DNA from: Planctomycetota bacterium
Lineage (GTDB): Bacteria; Planctomycetota; Planctomycetia; Planctomycetales; Planctomycetaceae
Assembly (NCBI GenBank): GCA_003669615.1
Contig: QWOO01000060.1
Span: 1 to 46,153 of the forward strand
Direction: 5' to 3'
DNA: 46,153 bases
In this document: one piece after another, positions 20,383 to 30,560 of the stretch
How positions within the stretch are numbered: position 1 is the stretch's first letter
Layout of the letters: each line of letters starts with the position of its first letter
Notes under the pieces: generated by a model
Database searches by the model: none
What the model was told of the DNA's origin: nothing
Seen by the model: the letters and a program-made list of their open reading frames with translations, nothing else
Program-made: the position numbers and the translations under genes

Positions 20383-23300
20383 TCAGCCTGCCACCCAGTC
20401 CTGAATAGATTTCACGCTCGGGTTCGGCTGATCACGCAGTGCTTCCAGAGCATCGACAACCGCCGAACAGCCCGGCATGGTTGTCACACACGGGACGCCA
20501 TAGGTGACCGAGGCTGCGCGAATCTTGCCTTCATCAGTGCGAGCTCCCTTGCCGCTGGGTGTGTTGAAGATCAGATGGATTTCTCCATTTGCCATCAGAT
20601 CCAGCAGATTAGGACGCCCTTCCTGCACCTTGCGGACGATCTCCACTTCGATGCCCGCTTCCTGAAACACTCGCGCCGTTCCGCTGGTGCAGACAACCTG
20701 AAAGCCAAGCTTCTTCAGCCGACGAGCCGGCTCGATCATGCGTTTTTTATGGGCTTCCGCCATGCTGATGAAGACCTTGCCCTTCATGGGCAGTCGAGAG
20801 CCAGCGGCAATCTGAGCCTTCGCGAAGGCCAAAGCAAAGTCGGCATCGATTCCCATGACTTCGCCAGTCGACCGCATTTCCGGACCCAGAACAATGTCCA
20901 CGCCCATGAAGCGGTTGAATGGAAACACGCTTTCCTTGACGGAAGTGTATTTCGGCACAATCTCTTCGGTAAAGTTCTGAGCTTTGAGCGAAACGCCGAC
21001 CATCACTTTCGCCGCGATCTTTGCCAAAGAATGACCAATCGCCTTCGATACAAATGGAGACGTTCGGCTGGCTCGAGGATTCACTTCCAGAACGTAAACA
21101 GTGGCATTCGCATTGTCGCCATCCACTTTCACAGCGAACTGAATATTCATCAGACCGCGAACCTGCAAGGCGGCGGCCAAAGATTTCGTGGCTGTGCGAA
21201 TTTCATCAACAACACTGGCCGGAAGCGAATACGGCGGCAAAACACATGCTGAATCGCCCGAGTGCACTCCGGCTTCTTCGATGTGTTCCATCACGCCGCC
21301 GATGACAGTGATCTCTCCGTCAGAAAGCGCGTCGACATCCACTTCGATTGCATCTTCCAGGAATTTGTCGATCAAAACCGGCTTGTCCGATGACACGTCG
21401 ACCGCTTCGGTCATGTACGATTCCAAAGTGTGCTGGTCATAACAGATGACCATCGCCCGCCCGCCGAGCACATAGCTTGGTCGGACAAGGATCGGATAAC
21501 CAATTCTTGCTGCGGCAGCTCGCGCGCCTTCGATGTTGGTGGCAATTCCGTTGGGTGGCTGATGCAGTCCAAGCTTTTCAAGAATGACCTGAAACCGGCC
21601 ACGATCTTCCGCCGCATCAATCATGTCGGGACTGGTTCCGATGATCGGGATGCCGGCAGCTTCCAGGCCACGAGCCAGATTCAGCGGAGTCTGTCCGCCG
21701 AACTGCACAATCACGCCATCCGGCTGCATGCGATCGCAGATGTTCAAAACATCTTCAATCGTTAATGGTTCGAAGAACAGGTAATCGGATGTGTCATAGT
21801 CCGTCGAAACCGTTTCCGGGTTCGAGTTCACCATGATGCTCTCGATGCCCAGTTCTTCCATCGCAAACGCGGCCTGACAGCAGCAGTAGTCGAACTCAAT
21901 CCCCTGGCCGATGCGATTAGGACCGCCGCCCAGGATCATGATTCGTTTTTTGCCGGGCGTCTTTGGGGGAGTTTCGTCTTCCTGTTCGTACGTTGAATAA
22001 TAGTACGGAGTGTGAGCTTCGAACTCTGCCGCACACGTATCAACCTGCTTGAACGTTGCGACGATGCCCAGACGTTTGCGATATTCGCGGACTTCCATCT
22101 GCGAACAGTCCCACCAAAAGGCCAGCTGCGCGTCGGAAAACCCGTCTTTCTTGGCTCGTGTCAGCAGTTCAACAGACGCATCCTGCAGCCGGCTGATGCT
22201 GCGAATTTCGTCTTCCAGCCGGACCAGTTGTTCGAGATTCCGCAGGAACCAGGGATCGATATCGGAGATCTGATGAATGTCTTCTACAGACATCCCGAAC
22301 TTCAAGGCATATCGCAGATAGAAAATACGCTCGGCATTTGGAATCGCCAGCTTACTCTGGATCTCGTCCTTCGTTGGCTGCTGACTGGTGCCCCACAAAT
22401 CTTTCTTTCCGCCACCCAGCCCGAAGTGGCCAATTTCCAGACCTCGCAATGCCTTCTGCAGCGATTCACGAAACGTTCGACCAATGGCCATGGTCTCGCC
22501 GACAGACTTCATCTGTACAGTCAACGTCGGGTCGGCTTCCGGAAACTTCTCGAATGTCCAGCGAGGAATCTTCGTGACGACATAGTCAATCGTCGGTTCA
22601 AAGCAGGCCAGCGTTTCGCGAGTAATGTCGTTGGGAATCTCGTCCAGACGATAGCCCACAGCCAGCTTGGCGGCGATCTTCGCAATCGGAAAGCCGGTCG
22701 CCTTTGAGGCCAGTGCCGACGAACGGCTGACTCGCGGATTCATCTCGATGACCGTCATGCGGCCAGTATCAGGATGAATGGCAAACTGCACGTTTGACCC
22801 GCCCGTTTCCACACCGATCGCTCGCATCACGAGAATCGTGGCATCACGCATCCGCTGGTATTCTTTGTCCGTCAAAGTCTGAGCCGGTGCGACGGTGATG
22901 GAATCGCCGGTATGGACTCCCATCGGATCAAAATTTTCAATGGCGCAGATGATGACAACGTTATCCGCGTTGTCGCGCATCACTTCCATCTCGTACTCTT
23001 TCCAGCCGAGAATGGATTCTTCCAGCAGCACTTCATTGATGGGAGACAGAGCGATCCCGCGACGGACCTTGTCTTCAAACTCCTCAATGTTGTAAGCGAT
23101 GCCGCCGCCCGTTCCGCCCAGAGTGAAGCTGGCGCGAATAATGATGGGCAGCCCGATGTCCTTCACAGCCGCGCGGGCTTCTTCCATGTTGTGCACGGTA
23201 AAGCTGCGAGGTACATCCAGGCCAATTTCAAGCATGATTTTCTTGAACGTGTCACGCTCTTCGGCCCGCTTGATCACTTCTTCTTTGGCACCGATCATCT

Positions 23301-23640
23301 CGACGCCATACTTTTCGAGGACGCCGTTTTTGACGAGGTCCATGGCGGTGTTCAGGCCGGTCTGTCCGCCAAGTGTAGGTAACAGCGCATCGGGCCGTTC
23401 TTTCCGAATGATTTCTTCCACATACTGCCATGTGATGGGCTCGATATACGTCCGATCGGCCGTATCCGGGTCTGTCATGATGGTCGCCGGGTTGGAATTC
23501 ACCAGGATGACTTCGTAGCCATCTTCCCGCAGCGCTTTGCACGCCTGAGTTCCCGAGTAATCGAACTCACACGCCTGACCAATCACAATTGGGCCGGAAC
23601 CAATGATCAGGATCTTTTTAATGTCGTTACGACGTGGCAC
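20383..23640 (-). CDS. carB: Carbamoyl-phosphate synthase large subunit
   Basis: [57 protein letters not shown]; second half [25 protein letters not shown] start at 23640 gives the canonical N-terminus (ORF-track ATG is 23679). Confidence 0.96.
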   Translation of the reverse strand: MPRRNDIKKILIIGSGPIVIGQACEFDYSGTQACKALREDGYEVILVNSNPATIMTDPDTADRTYIEPITWQYVEEIIRKERPDALLPTLGGQTGLNTAMDLVKNGVLEKYGVEMIGAKEEVIKRAEERDTFKKIMLEIGLDVPRSFTVHNMEEARAAVKDIGLPIIIRASFTLGGTGGGIAYNIEEFEDKVRRGIALSPINEVLLEESILGWKEYEMEVMRDNADNVVIICAIENFDPMGVHTGDSITVAPAQTLTDKEYQRMRDATILVMRAIGVETGGSNVQFAIHPDTGRMTVIEMNPRVSRSSALASKATGFPIAKIAAKLAVGYRLDEIPNDITRETLACFEPTIDYVVTKIPRWTFEKFPEADPTLTVQMKSVGETMAIGRTFRESLQKALRGLEIGHFGLGGGKKDLWGTSQQPTKDEIQSKLAIPNAERIFYLRYALKFGMSVEDIHQISDIDPWFLRNLEQLVRLEDEIRSISRLQDASVELLTRAKKDGFSDAQLAFWWDCSQMEVREYRKRLGIVATFKQVDTCAAEFEAHTPYYYSTYEQEDETPPKTPGKKRIMILGGGPNRIGQGIEFDYCCCQAAFAMEELGIESIMVNSNPETVSTDYDTSDYLFFEPLTIEDVLNICDRMQPDGVIVQFGGQTPLNLARGLEAAGIPIIGTSPDMIDAAEDRGRFQVILEKLGLHQPPNGIATNIEGARAAAARIGYPILVRPSYVLGGRAMVICYDQHTLESYMTEAVDVSSDKPVLIDKFLEDAIEVDVDALSDGEITVIGGVMEHIEEAGVHSGDSACVLPPYSLPASVVDEIRTATKSLAAALQVRGLMNIQFAVKVDGDNANATVYVLEVNPRASRTSPFVSKAIGHSLAKIAAKVMVGVSLKAQNFTEEIVPKYTSVKESVFPFNRFMGVDIVLGPEMRSTGEVMGIDADFALAFAKAQIAAGSRLPMKGKVFISMAEAHKKRMIEPARRLKKLGFQVVCTSGTARVFQEAGIEVEIVRKVQEGRPNLLDLMANGEIHLIFNTPSGKGARTDEGKIRAASVTYGVPCVTTMPGCSAVVDALEALRDQPNPSVKSIQDWVAG

Positions 23641-24173
23641 TTTGCAGTGGTCCTTCCAGTGGCGAAGACTGATTTTCACAGATTTTCGCAGGTAAACTCG
23701 CCAGAGCCTGGCCCGCGCGTACCGTTTTCGCAGACGGGTCGGAGTTCTTCCGAAAGACAGCGAAGCGGGTGGCGGACAGCCGTTGGCGTCAAAACGCGCA
23801 AAATTTGGAGCAGGGTACCAGCATTTCCCCGACGTTCAAGAACGTAGCAACTCAATGTCCCAAACGAAGGCACGGAATGCGGTGTTTCCCCCTAAAAACT
23901 CTCACTTTTGCCGCTCTCCAAAGTCTGAGACCGCGAGATCTCAACGCGGCGACGGAGAATTTCAGCCCACCTGCCTGTCAGGGCGACCATCCGTTAAGAG
24001 CTCTTCGACATCGCCGGGCAAGTTCTAACGAACCACACCGGAACGAAACTGCGGGATCAGGCGGCGCAGCTCACATTCAACGGCTAGTTGCAGTTTTCCT
24101 GTGCTTCATTCAGTTGTCGACTGCGAATGGGACCAGCCGCTTCGCATATCCAAGATACTGTCCCAGGTAAGTG

Positions 24174-24383
24174 TCACCCATAATTGGACCAGATCGCAGA
24201 CAGATCGCAGACAGATCGCATTCGAAGCTTTCGCATAATACTGCCGCGATGCTTCTCAATCGTCTTCATACTAAGGTTCAACTCCGAAGCAATCACCTTG
24301 TTGGGGAATCCGCCTGTCACCATTCGCCCGCCCTGCAGAGCGGCGAAGACGGATATCGTAAAGACCGGAAGACGCAACCACAC
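24174..24383 (-). pseudogene. Remnant of a LuxR/NarL-type response-regulator HTH
   Basis: VTGGFPNKVIASELNLSMKTIEKHRGSIMRKLRMRSVCDL matches the LuxR HTH core, but no receiver domain is in frame, a TAA stop lies close upstream, and the C-terminus runs into an 11-bp tandem repeat. Confidence 0.65.
24191..24220. repeat. 11-bp tandem repeat, about 2.7 copies
   Basis: agatcgcagac agatcgcagac agatcgca. Confidence 0.9.
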
Positions 24384-24445
24384 AGCAAAAATGCGTTACT
24401 TCGCAATTTGTTCGCCGGCCTGCTCAACGCCACCGGCCGCATCCG

Positions 24446-24754
24446 CTAATCCGACGAGCCGCCCGTCAGAAAATCGGGCCCTTTGCCCGTGCGTCGCTCG
24501 TACTGGCCACTGCTGTTTTTGACGTACTTTGTAATCCCCTTCTTTTCCAGATTACTGTCACTCAACATTCTTTTGGATTTTAACGGGGACCATGTTCCAG
24601 CGACAAACGGAGCACACATTACGCGTCTCACAGGCTGACCTGTCACGGGATGCAATGTCAGCGGCGGATCCTTTATGCCCTGCTCAATTTCAAAAGTTTC
24701 GCCGATCGTGTCATCCTCTTCGGACAGAACAACGCCATAGACATAAACGGGCAT
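24446..24754 (-). CDS. FmdB-like small protein lacking the zinc-ribbon cysteines
   Basis: MPVYVYGVVLSEEDDTIGETFEIEQGIKDPPLTLHPVTGQPVRRVM resembles FmdB layout. Start at internal ATG 24754. Confidence 0.6.
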   Translation of the reverse strand: MPVYVYGVVLSEEDDTIGETFEIEQGIKDPPLTLHPVTGQPVRRVMCAPFVAGTWSPLKSKRMLSDSNLEKKGITKYVKNSSGQYERRTGKGPDFLTGGSSD

Positions 24755-24867
24755 AGTCAGACTCTCCAATTCACTGTTCAGACCGTGCAGGGGTCGGGCG
24801 AGATGGGGCCACGTTTCGGCCAAGGTGTCCAGCAGGCACTGCAAACATGCTCTGTACGCCCATCTTT

Positions 24868-25872
24868 TCAGGTCGACCGGTGAATTGCAAATTTCGCAAT
24901 CGATTCGAGAGCGGTTCGGGCCTTTGACGCGGGCAAAGTCCGCAGGCAGCGTATCGCGCGGCCCACAAAATGCTCGGCGGTCGCCCCGGCCGATTCGACT
25001 CCCTGGCGGATCAGCGGATCAATCCGCAGACGCTGCTGCTCAGCAATATCGGGCGAGAATAATAATTCTCGCAGCCGCTGACGATCAGAAACGGAAGCCA
25101 GCCTCAACGCGCGCATCAGAGGCAGCGTCAGACGGTGGTTGGAAAGATCGTTCGCAGCATCTTTCCCCGTGCTCTCGGAAGATTCCGTCAGGTCCAGCAC
25201 ATCGTCGGCAATTTGGAATGCCAGACCCAGGCGAGTCCCGAATTGCTTCAGCTGAGCCTGCTGTCCCTCAGAAGCCCCCGACGCACGAGCCCCCAGACGA
25301 CAACTGACTGCAAACAGCTGTCCGGTCTTTCCACCAATCACCCGGAAGTAATCACGCTCGGATGTGGACTGTTCCAGACGCGCGGCAATCTGGTTGAGTT
25401 CCCCTTCGCACGTCCGGTCGGTCGCTCGTCCGATGAGTCGGCAGGCTTCGGCATCACCGGTCGTGGCGGCCAGATGAAAGGCTTTCGAAAACAAGTAGTC
25501 GCCGAAAAGTACACTGGTTTCTGTGTTCCAACGACGATGGACGGTCGACACATGACGCCGCAGATCTGCATCATCAATGACATCGTCGTGAACCAGCGTC
25601 GCGGTGTGAATCAATTCGACAGCCGCAGCCAGACGCTGAGCTTTGTCCAGAGCGGCCGGGGAGTCGTTGAACAAACGCGCACTTAACAGAGTCAGAACAG
25701 GACGGATTCGCTTGCCCTGAAATCGACTCACATGCTGAGCCACATCCTGAACAAACATGTTGGGATTGCGGAACTGTCGCTCCAGCAGCAAATGAACAGA
25801 GAACAGATCGTCAGACAAAATCTGCTGGATCTGCTGTTTCAATTCGTCGCGATCGGCCACGACTACAGGCAT
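24868..25872 (-). CDS. Polyprenyl diphosphate synthase (trans-isoprenyl type)
   Basis: GKRIRPVL, ELIHTATLVHDDVIDDADLRR (FARM), GGKTGQLF, FQIADDVLDL (SARM). Confidence 0.93.
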   Translation of the reverse strand: MPVVVADRDELKQQIQQILSDDLFSVHLLLERQFRNPNMFVQDVAQHVSRFQGKRIRPVLTLLSARLFNDSPAALDKAQRLAAAVELIHTATLVHDDVIDDADLRRHVSTVHRRWNTETSVLFGDYLFSKAFHLAATTGDAEACRLIGRATDRTCEGELNQIAARLEQSTSERDYFRVIGGKTGQLFAVSCRLGARASGASEGQQAQLKQFGTRLGLAFQIADDVLDLTESSESTGKDAANDLSNHRLTLPLMRALRLASVSDRQRLRELLFSPDIAEQQRLRIDPLIRQGVESAGATAEHFVGRAIRCLRTLPASKARTALESIAKFAIHRST

Positions 25873-25900
25873 GACTTAGCTGCTTCCCAAGAGGACTGGA

Positions 25901-26386
25901 TCAGGGGTCGGCCAGACTTCGGACAAAGTGTCCCGACCGCCCACCCGACTTCTCCAAAAGACGAATGCTGTTGATTTCCATCCCGCGGTCAACTGACTTA
26001 CACATATCGTAGATCGTCAGACAGGCGACACTGACCGCGGTCAGAGCTTCCATTTCTACACCAGTTTTTGCCTCCGCCGAGACACTGACTTCGACTCGCA
26101 CGGTATTCTCTGCCGGAAACGAAAACAAGATTTCCACTTTTTCCAGCGGCAGAACGTGACACAAAGGAATTAAATCGGACGTGCGTTTCGTGGCCATAAT
26201 TCCCGCCAAACGGGCCACTTCCAGCACATCACCTTTGGAAAACGTTCTCTGCTGAAGAGACCGCAAAGTCTCTGCCTGCATTAACACGCTGCCTTCCGCT
26301 CGCGCCGCTCGGCAAGTCACTGGCTTCGCCCCCACATCCACCATCCGACTCGCCCCGTCAGCGGAAAAATGGGTAAATTCACTCAT
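25901..26386 (-). CDS. moaC: Cyclic pyranopterin monophosphate synthase
   Basis: FSKGDVLEVARLAGIMATKRTSDLIPLCHVLPL, KTGVEMEALTAVSVACLTIYDMCK. Start at internal ATG. Confidence 0.95.
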   Translation of the reverse strand: MSEFTHFSADGASRMVDVGAKPVTCRAARAEGSVLMQAETLRSLQQRTFSKGDVLEVARLAGIMATKRTSDLIPLCHVLPLEKVEILFSFPAENTVRVEVSVSAEAKTGVEMEALTAVSVACLTIYDMCKSVDRGMEINSIRLLEKSGGRSGHFVRSLADP

Positions 26387-26588
26387 AAAATCGCCATACG
26401 AGTTGTTGTCGAAAAGGTTAAGGACCTGCCAGACATGAACGTTGTGCCATCCTGGCAACCTGAGGCCTCGCCCCAAAATATTTCACTTCGCGTTCCCGCG
26501 AATTCGACCGTACAGGGCTCACATTCACAAATCAAACTCTCGCGAAACAGGGATTTTTCCGCTTCTTGACGACCTGACGCCGAGCCGA

Positions 26589-28613
26589 TCACGGAGCAGG
26601 CAGCTGCCACCGGGCATCAAAGAGACCAGCCCATACGGTTTTCTCTTCAATTTGGTCATCTCCAACCGGTGTGACGTTCTGCACCGCTATGTCTCCCAGA
26701 CGAGGGAACAGCCAGGCGTTCGAGGCTCGACAATCTTTTTCGTGAAACGTATGGCCGGAGTTCAGAACCACGTACTTTGATGGGTTGAGCGGATTCGGAA
26801 AAATCAGGCTGACACCATGATCCCCGGCTGACCATTCCTGGTCGCCGATCCGGATTTTTTCTTTTGTCCACGTGATGGGCAGCCGGTCCACAATTCTGCT
26901 CAGCACCGCGTTGGACCCCGGGTCTCCAAACAGAACCAGATGATTGTTCGCAATCGTCTCATCGTCCAGGCGGACATCGTCAACCATTCGCACATCGCCC
27001 CGCATCCACTGAGCGAACTCCTGAGCAAATCGATCGAGCGTCCACTGTGACCAGGCACCGACGTTCTCGTTCCACGGTGTTCCCGTACCGCGCACGCAAA
27101 CGAATGAACTCATAAACGCATCGTCAATCGGGCCCTGCAGACCGGGACGCTTTCTAACTTCCGGATTGTCACCGAAACCTCGTGACTCGTCATAATCCAG
27201 AACCTGCCAGCCTGTTTCGCCTTTCACGTAGAACACATCCGGCAGCAAACCGTCGGCTGCGGATCGACATTCCAGTACCGTTCCGTCAATGATGGCGTCA
27301 GTAGCCACATCACGCGTGAGCCGGAGCGCCGCTACGTTGCTCGTTGTCACATCCACATCGCCCGAGTCCGTGATTTTTGCTTCCACAGTGCTGGGTTCGT
27401 AGACGCTTTCGACTTCCTCAATTGTCATCCAGTCGCATTTGTTGAACCGCAGCGTATGAGTCGTGAAGCGGATCTCCTTTCGCTCTCCAAAGCGAGGCCG
27501 ACCTTTCTGAGAATGCTCCAGATGAAAGGCGATGAACTGCTTCTGGCTTTCAGGGTCAAACGCGTGACCCATCTTCGGTCCGACGATCACATTGATCGGC
27601 ACATCAAGTGTCTCCGCGGCTTCCGCCATTGACGTACTGGCCAACAACTGCGGATCGTTTTCACCACCGTAAGTGCAGACCGGAACATTGAATGCATTCA
27701 TCGCATAGTTGACCGAATCATAGATGGCCAACGTTGTATGTTGCGGCTCCGGAAGACGCTGCTCGGAATTCTCGGGATCTTTTTTCTGGTACCGATAGAA
27801 GTCGACAAATCCTGCGCCTGGACCAACGGACGACCACACATCCGGATGGTGCAGGCCCAGATGCCAGGCCCCGGCTCCGCCCATGGAAAAACCATGCAGC
27901 GTGATTCTGGCTTCATCGATTCGGAATCGACGTTTCACATCGTTCATGGCTTCAAACACATCAGTCTCGCCGGCAAAGCGATATGCGTTATTGCCACGAC
28001 CATAGACGTCCAGCTGAATCCAGTTCTGCTCGGGCTGGTCAGACTCGGCCTTAAGCGGCTTGCCATCCATTCGATGAATAAAATTCACCTCGTTCATCTG
28101 ATCGGCTCGCCCGTGCAGAACCACATGCAGAGGCCAGCGGCGTCCATCCTTTGGATTTACGCCCGCGGGCAGCGTCAACGCATACGGCTGAACTGAACCA
28201 TCAACATCGCTCACATAGCCGCGAATGGTGATCCCCGGCTGAAGAGACCATTCGGCGTTTCCCGCGTTGAGCTGTTCTGCACGCACTGCACCCTTCTGCA
28301 GAACACTGCGCAACTGATCGACATAATCCGCTTTGGGAAACTCCTGAAACCGCAGCATCCATGTGGCCGCTTTTTCGAAAATGGCCACATCTGCCAGCCA
28401 TCCTTCTCCGTCACGAGTTTTCAGTTCAGGCTTTTTACGAAGCGATTCCATGGCATTGCGGAGAGAATCTCGTGCTTCGATGAGTGGTCGCAGAGTTTCC
28501 TCCGAGGGTGGTTCCGGTGGCTGGATTTTTTCCTGAGCCAGCACAAGCCCACAACTCACGATCATCAGCACCAGCGAAAGGCGAACCGATGGGAAACAAC
28601 GAAAATTCTTCAT
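26589..28613 (-). CDS. Secreted alpha/beta-hydrolase / prolyl-oligopeptidase-like peptidase
   Basis: Signal peptide, LHVVLHGRADQ, ARITLHGFSMGGAGAWHLGLHHPDVW (G-x-S-x-G), late His in VGPKMGHAFDP. Confidence 0.83.
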   Translation of the reverse strand: MKNFRCFPSVRLSLVLMIVSCGLVLAQEKIQPPEPPSEETLRPLIEARDSLRNAMESLRKKPELKTRDGEGWLADVAIFEKAATWMLRFQEFPKADYVDQLRSVLQKGAVRAEQLNAGNAEWSLQPGITIRGYVSDVDGSVQPYALTLPAGVNPKDGRRWPLHVVLHGRADQMNEVNFIHRMDGKPLKAESDQPEQNWIQLDVYGRGNNAYRFAGETDVFEAMNDVKRRFRIDEARITLHGFSMGGAGAWHLGLHHPDVWSSVGPGAGFVDFYRYQKKDPENSEQRLPEPQHTTLAIYDSVNYAMNAFNVPVCTYGGENDPQLLASTSMAEAAETLDVPINVIVGPKMGHAFDPESQKQFIAFHLEHSQKGRPRFGERKEIRFTTHTLRFNKCDWMTIEEVESVYEPSTVEAKITDSGDVDVTTSNVAALRLTRDVATDAIIDGTVLECRSAADGLLPDVFYVKGETGWQVLDYDESRGFGDNPEVRKRPGLQGPIDDAFMSSFVCVRGTGTPWNENVGAWSQWTLDRFAQEFAQWMRGDVRMVDDVRLDDETIANNHLVLFGDPGSNAVLSRIVDRLPITWTKEKIRIGDQEWSAGDHGVSLIFPNPLNPSKYVVLNSGHTFHEKDCRASNAWLFPRLGDIAVQNVTPVGDDQIEEKTVWAGLFDARWQLPAP

Positions 28614-28701
28614 GAGTTCAATCCTGTCAGGGGACTCACCTGCGTCCGGAAAACCGGAGGCCGCACAACTGGGCTTCGATGCGGACTGTAATTCAAAAAG
28701 T

Positions 28702-28759
28702 GAACCCGAGCCATCACCGAGGCGGCTTTTGATGCACGCCTCGGCAAGGGCTCGGGTTC
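28702..28759. repeat. Two-tier hairpin (11-bp + 8-bp stems)
   Basis: GAACCCGAGCC atca CCGAGGCG - 12 nt - CGCCTCGG caag GGCTCGGGTTC, downstream of the CDGSH gene. Confidence 0.88.
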
Positions 28760-28812
28760 AGAGCAGCGGCCTGATCCAATGTGCTCAGGTCGACTATGTT
28801 TTACGGTGAAGA

Positions 28813-29022
28813 TCAGACCTGAGCTCGCTCGGCCGAATCAAATCCGCAGGTCTTGTGAGCGCCGTCGCAGAACGGGCGTCGGGCGGAAGCGCCGCATCGG
28901 CACAGGGCAAATGTTTCTTTCCCGTTCAGGCTAAACACATTGCCGGCGGCATCGGTGATGGTAGCCGGGCCGGTCACCAGAAAAGGACCATTGTCTTTGA
29001 CCTGAATTTTGATTTCGGACAT
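28813..29022 (-). CDS. CDGSH iron-sulfur domain protein
   Basis: ALCRCGASARRPFCDGAHK (C-x-C-...-C-D-G-x-H). Confidence 0.93.
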   Translation of the reverse strand: MSEIKIQVKDNGPFLVTGPATITDAAGNVFSLNGKETFALCRCGASARRPFCDGAHKTCGFDSAERAQV

Positions 29023-29236
29023 GTTTTATGTTTCCCGTTGCCAGCATGAATGCTGAGGTATGACGAAGTACGATCCATCGCATGGGATGGAGTTTCCTGC
29101 CTACAGGCTAACGGTTTCCGTCGACACCCGCAATCACCGGTCTACCGGACGTAAGACGGGGTGCGAACTGCTGAATCGCTTCGTTCCCCGAGCCTGACGA
29201 CATTGGCAGACGAAATTGCCTGACGTCCGGTTTCAT

Positions 29237-30541
29237 CTAATCCACATCCGCCAGTTCAATGCGGATTTTCACAATCTGTTCACGGACGCTCATAAACGCG
29301 GCCACTATGGTTGGGTCGAAATGAGTACCGCTTTCCTCTTCCAGGATCGCAAAGCACTTGTCGATTGGAAACGCCGGCTTGTAAACGCGTTTGCTGCTGA
29401 GCGCATCGAATACGTCGGCGACCGCAACAATTCGTCCGCTCAGAGGTATGTCGGTTCCCTTCAGGCCAATGGGATATCCGGTTCCATCCCACCGCTCATG
29501 ATGCGTGAGTGCAATCTCGGAGGCCATTCGCAGCAGCGGCGATGATCCCACATTAATCATCATGTCGCCCAGCAGCGTGTGCGATCGCATCTGCTGAGTC
29601 TCGGCATAGCTCAGTGGCTGAAACACTTTTCTTCCAAGACCCACATGCCGCTGCATCATTTCGAATTCTTCCGGAGTCAGCTTGCCCGGCTTCCGAAGAA
29701 TGTCATCCCCAATGCCAATCTTGCCGATGTCATGAAGCGGCGCAGCATGTTCCAACAGCTCACATGTGGCTTTATCCAGCCCAAGTTTTCGAGCAAGTAT
29801 TCCTGCGTAACGTCCGACGCGAATCACGTGGTGCCCGGTTTCGTTATCGCGGTATTCCGCCAGTTTGGCGAGACAGTGAATCAGTTCCAGCCGCGACACC
29901 ATCAGTTCGGCAGTGCGCGACTGAATCTGCGATTCGAGATCACGACTGTGATTCAGCATTTGATCAAACTGAGCTCTCAGCAACAGAGCATTGCGAACGC
30001 GAGGCAGCAACGAGGTAGCGCGAAGTGGCTTGGTCAGCAGTTCGGCCGCTCCCAACTCAAGCGCGTCCGTTCGGACTCGCTCATCTTCCGAAGCGGTGAT
30101 CATGATCATCGGAATGTTTCGAAGATCCGGACTCGAAACGACCTGCCGCAGAATCTGGAGACCAGAAACGCTCATCACGACATCACATACCACCAGGTCG
30201 GGCTGCAGACCGATAATGCGTTCCAGCGCACTTTCGGGATCGGTGTGCGTTTCGACGGATTTATAGCCGGCCATGTGCAGGCACTTTTGAATCAGACGGA
30301 CGTTAATCGGTTCGTCATCAATGATCAGAATCCTGCGATTCTGATACTCGTCGCCGCGAGCCAGCGCGGAGGCGAAATGTTCAGTCACGCCGAGCACGTT
30401 CCGCATTGAATCGCCCCCACCCAACGAACTTTGGGTGGCTGGGATTTCGATACCCAATATTTTTTCCAGCGATTCATTTGAGCGGCTTGAAAGTAGTCCG
30501 GAAGACATGGCTTCATTCATCCAAAAAACAGGAATAGTCAA
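29237..30541 (-). CDS. Response regulator with HD-GYP domain (probable c-di-GMP phosphodiesterase)
   Basis: REC (ILIIDDEP...DLVVCDVVM...LLTKPL) then HDIGKIGIGD, THHERWDGTGYPIGLKG, IVAVADVFDAL. Confidence 0.93.
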   Translation of the reverse strand: MTIPVFWMNEAMSSGLLSSRSNESLEKILGIEIPATQSSLGGGDSMRNVLGVTEHFASALARGDEYQNRRILIIDDEPINVRLIQKCLHMAGYKSVETHTDPESALERIIGLQPDLVVCDVVMSVSGLQILRQVVSSPDLRNIPMIMITASEDERVRTDALELGAAELLTKPLRATSLLPRVRNALLLRAQFDQMLNHSRDLESQIQSRTAELMVSRLELIHCLAKLAEYRDNETGHHVIRVGRYAGILARKLGLDKATCELLEHAAPLHDIGKIGIGDDILRKPGKLTPEEFEMMQRHVGLGRKVFQPLSYAETQQMRSHTLLGDMMINVGSSPLLRMASEIALTHHERWDGTGYPIGLKGTDIPLSGRIVAVADVFDALSSKRVYKPAFPIDKCFAILEEESGTHFDPTIVAAFMSVREQIVKIRIELADVD

Positions 30542-30560
30542 TTGATGCAGTACCAGTTAC

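Noticed and set aside
20377-21252. 291-aa plus-strand ORF opposite carB
   Set aside because: carB frame is certain; the opposite frame has no recognisable features.
23769-24170. ORFs in the carB upstream region
   Set aside because: No motif, no clear RBS, composition not protein-like; left unannotated.
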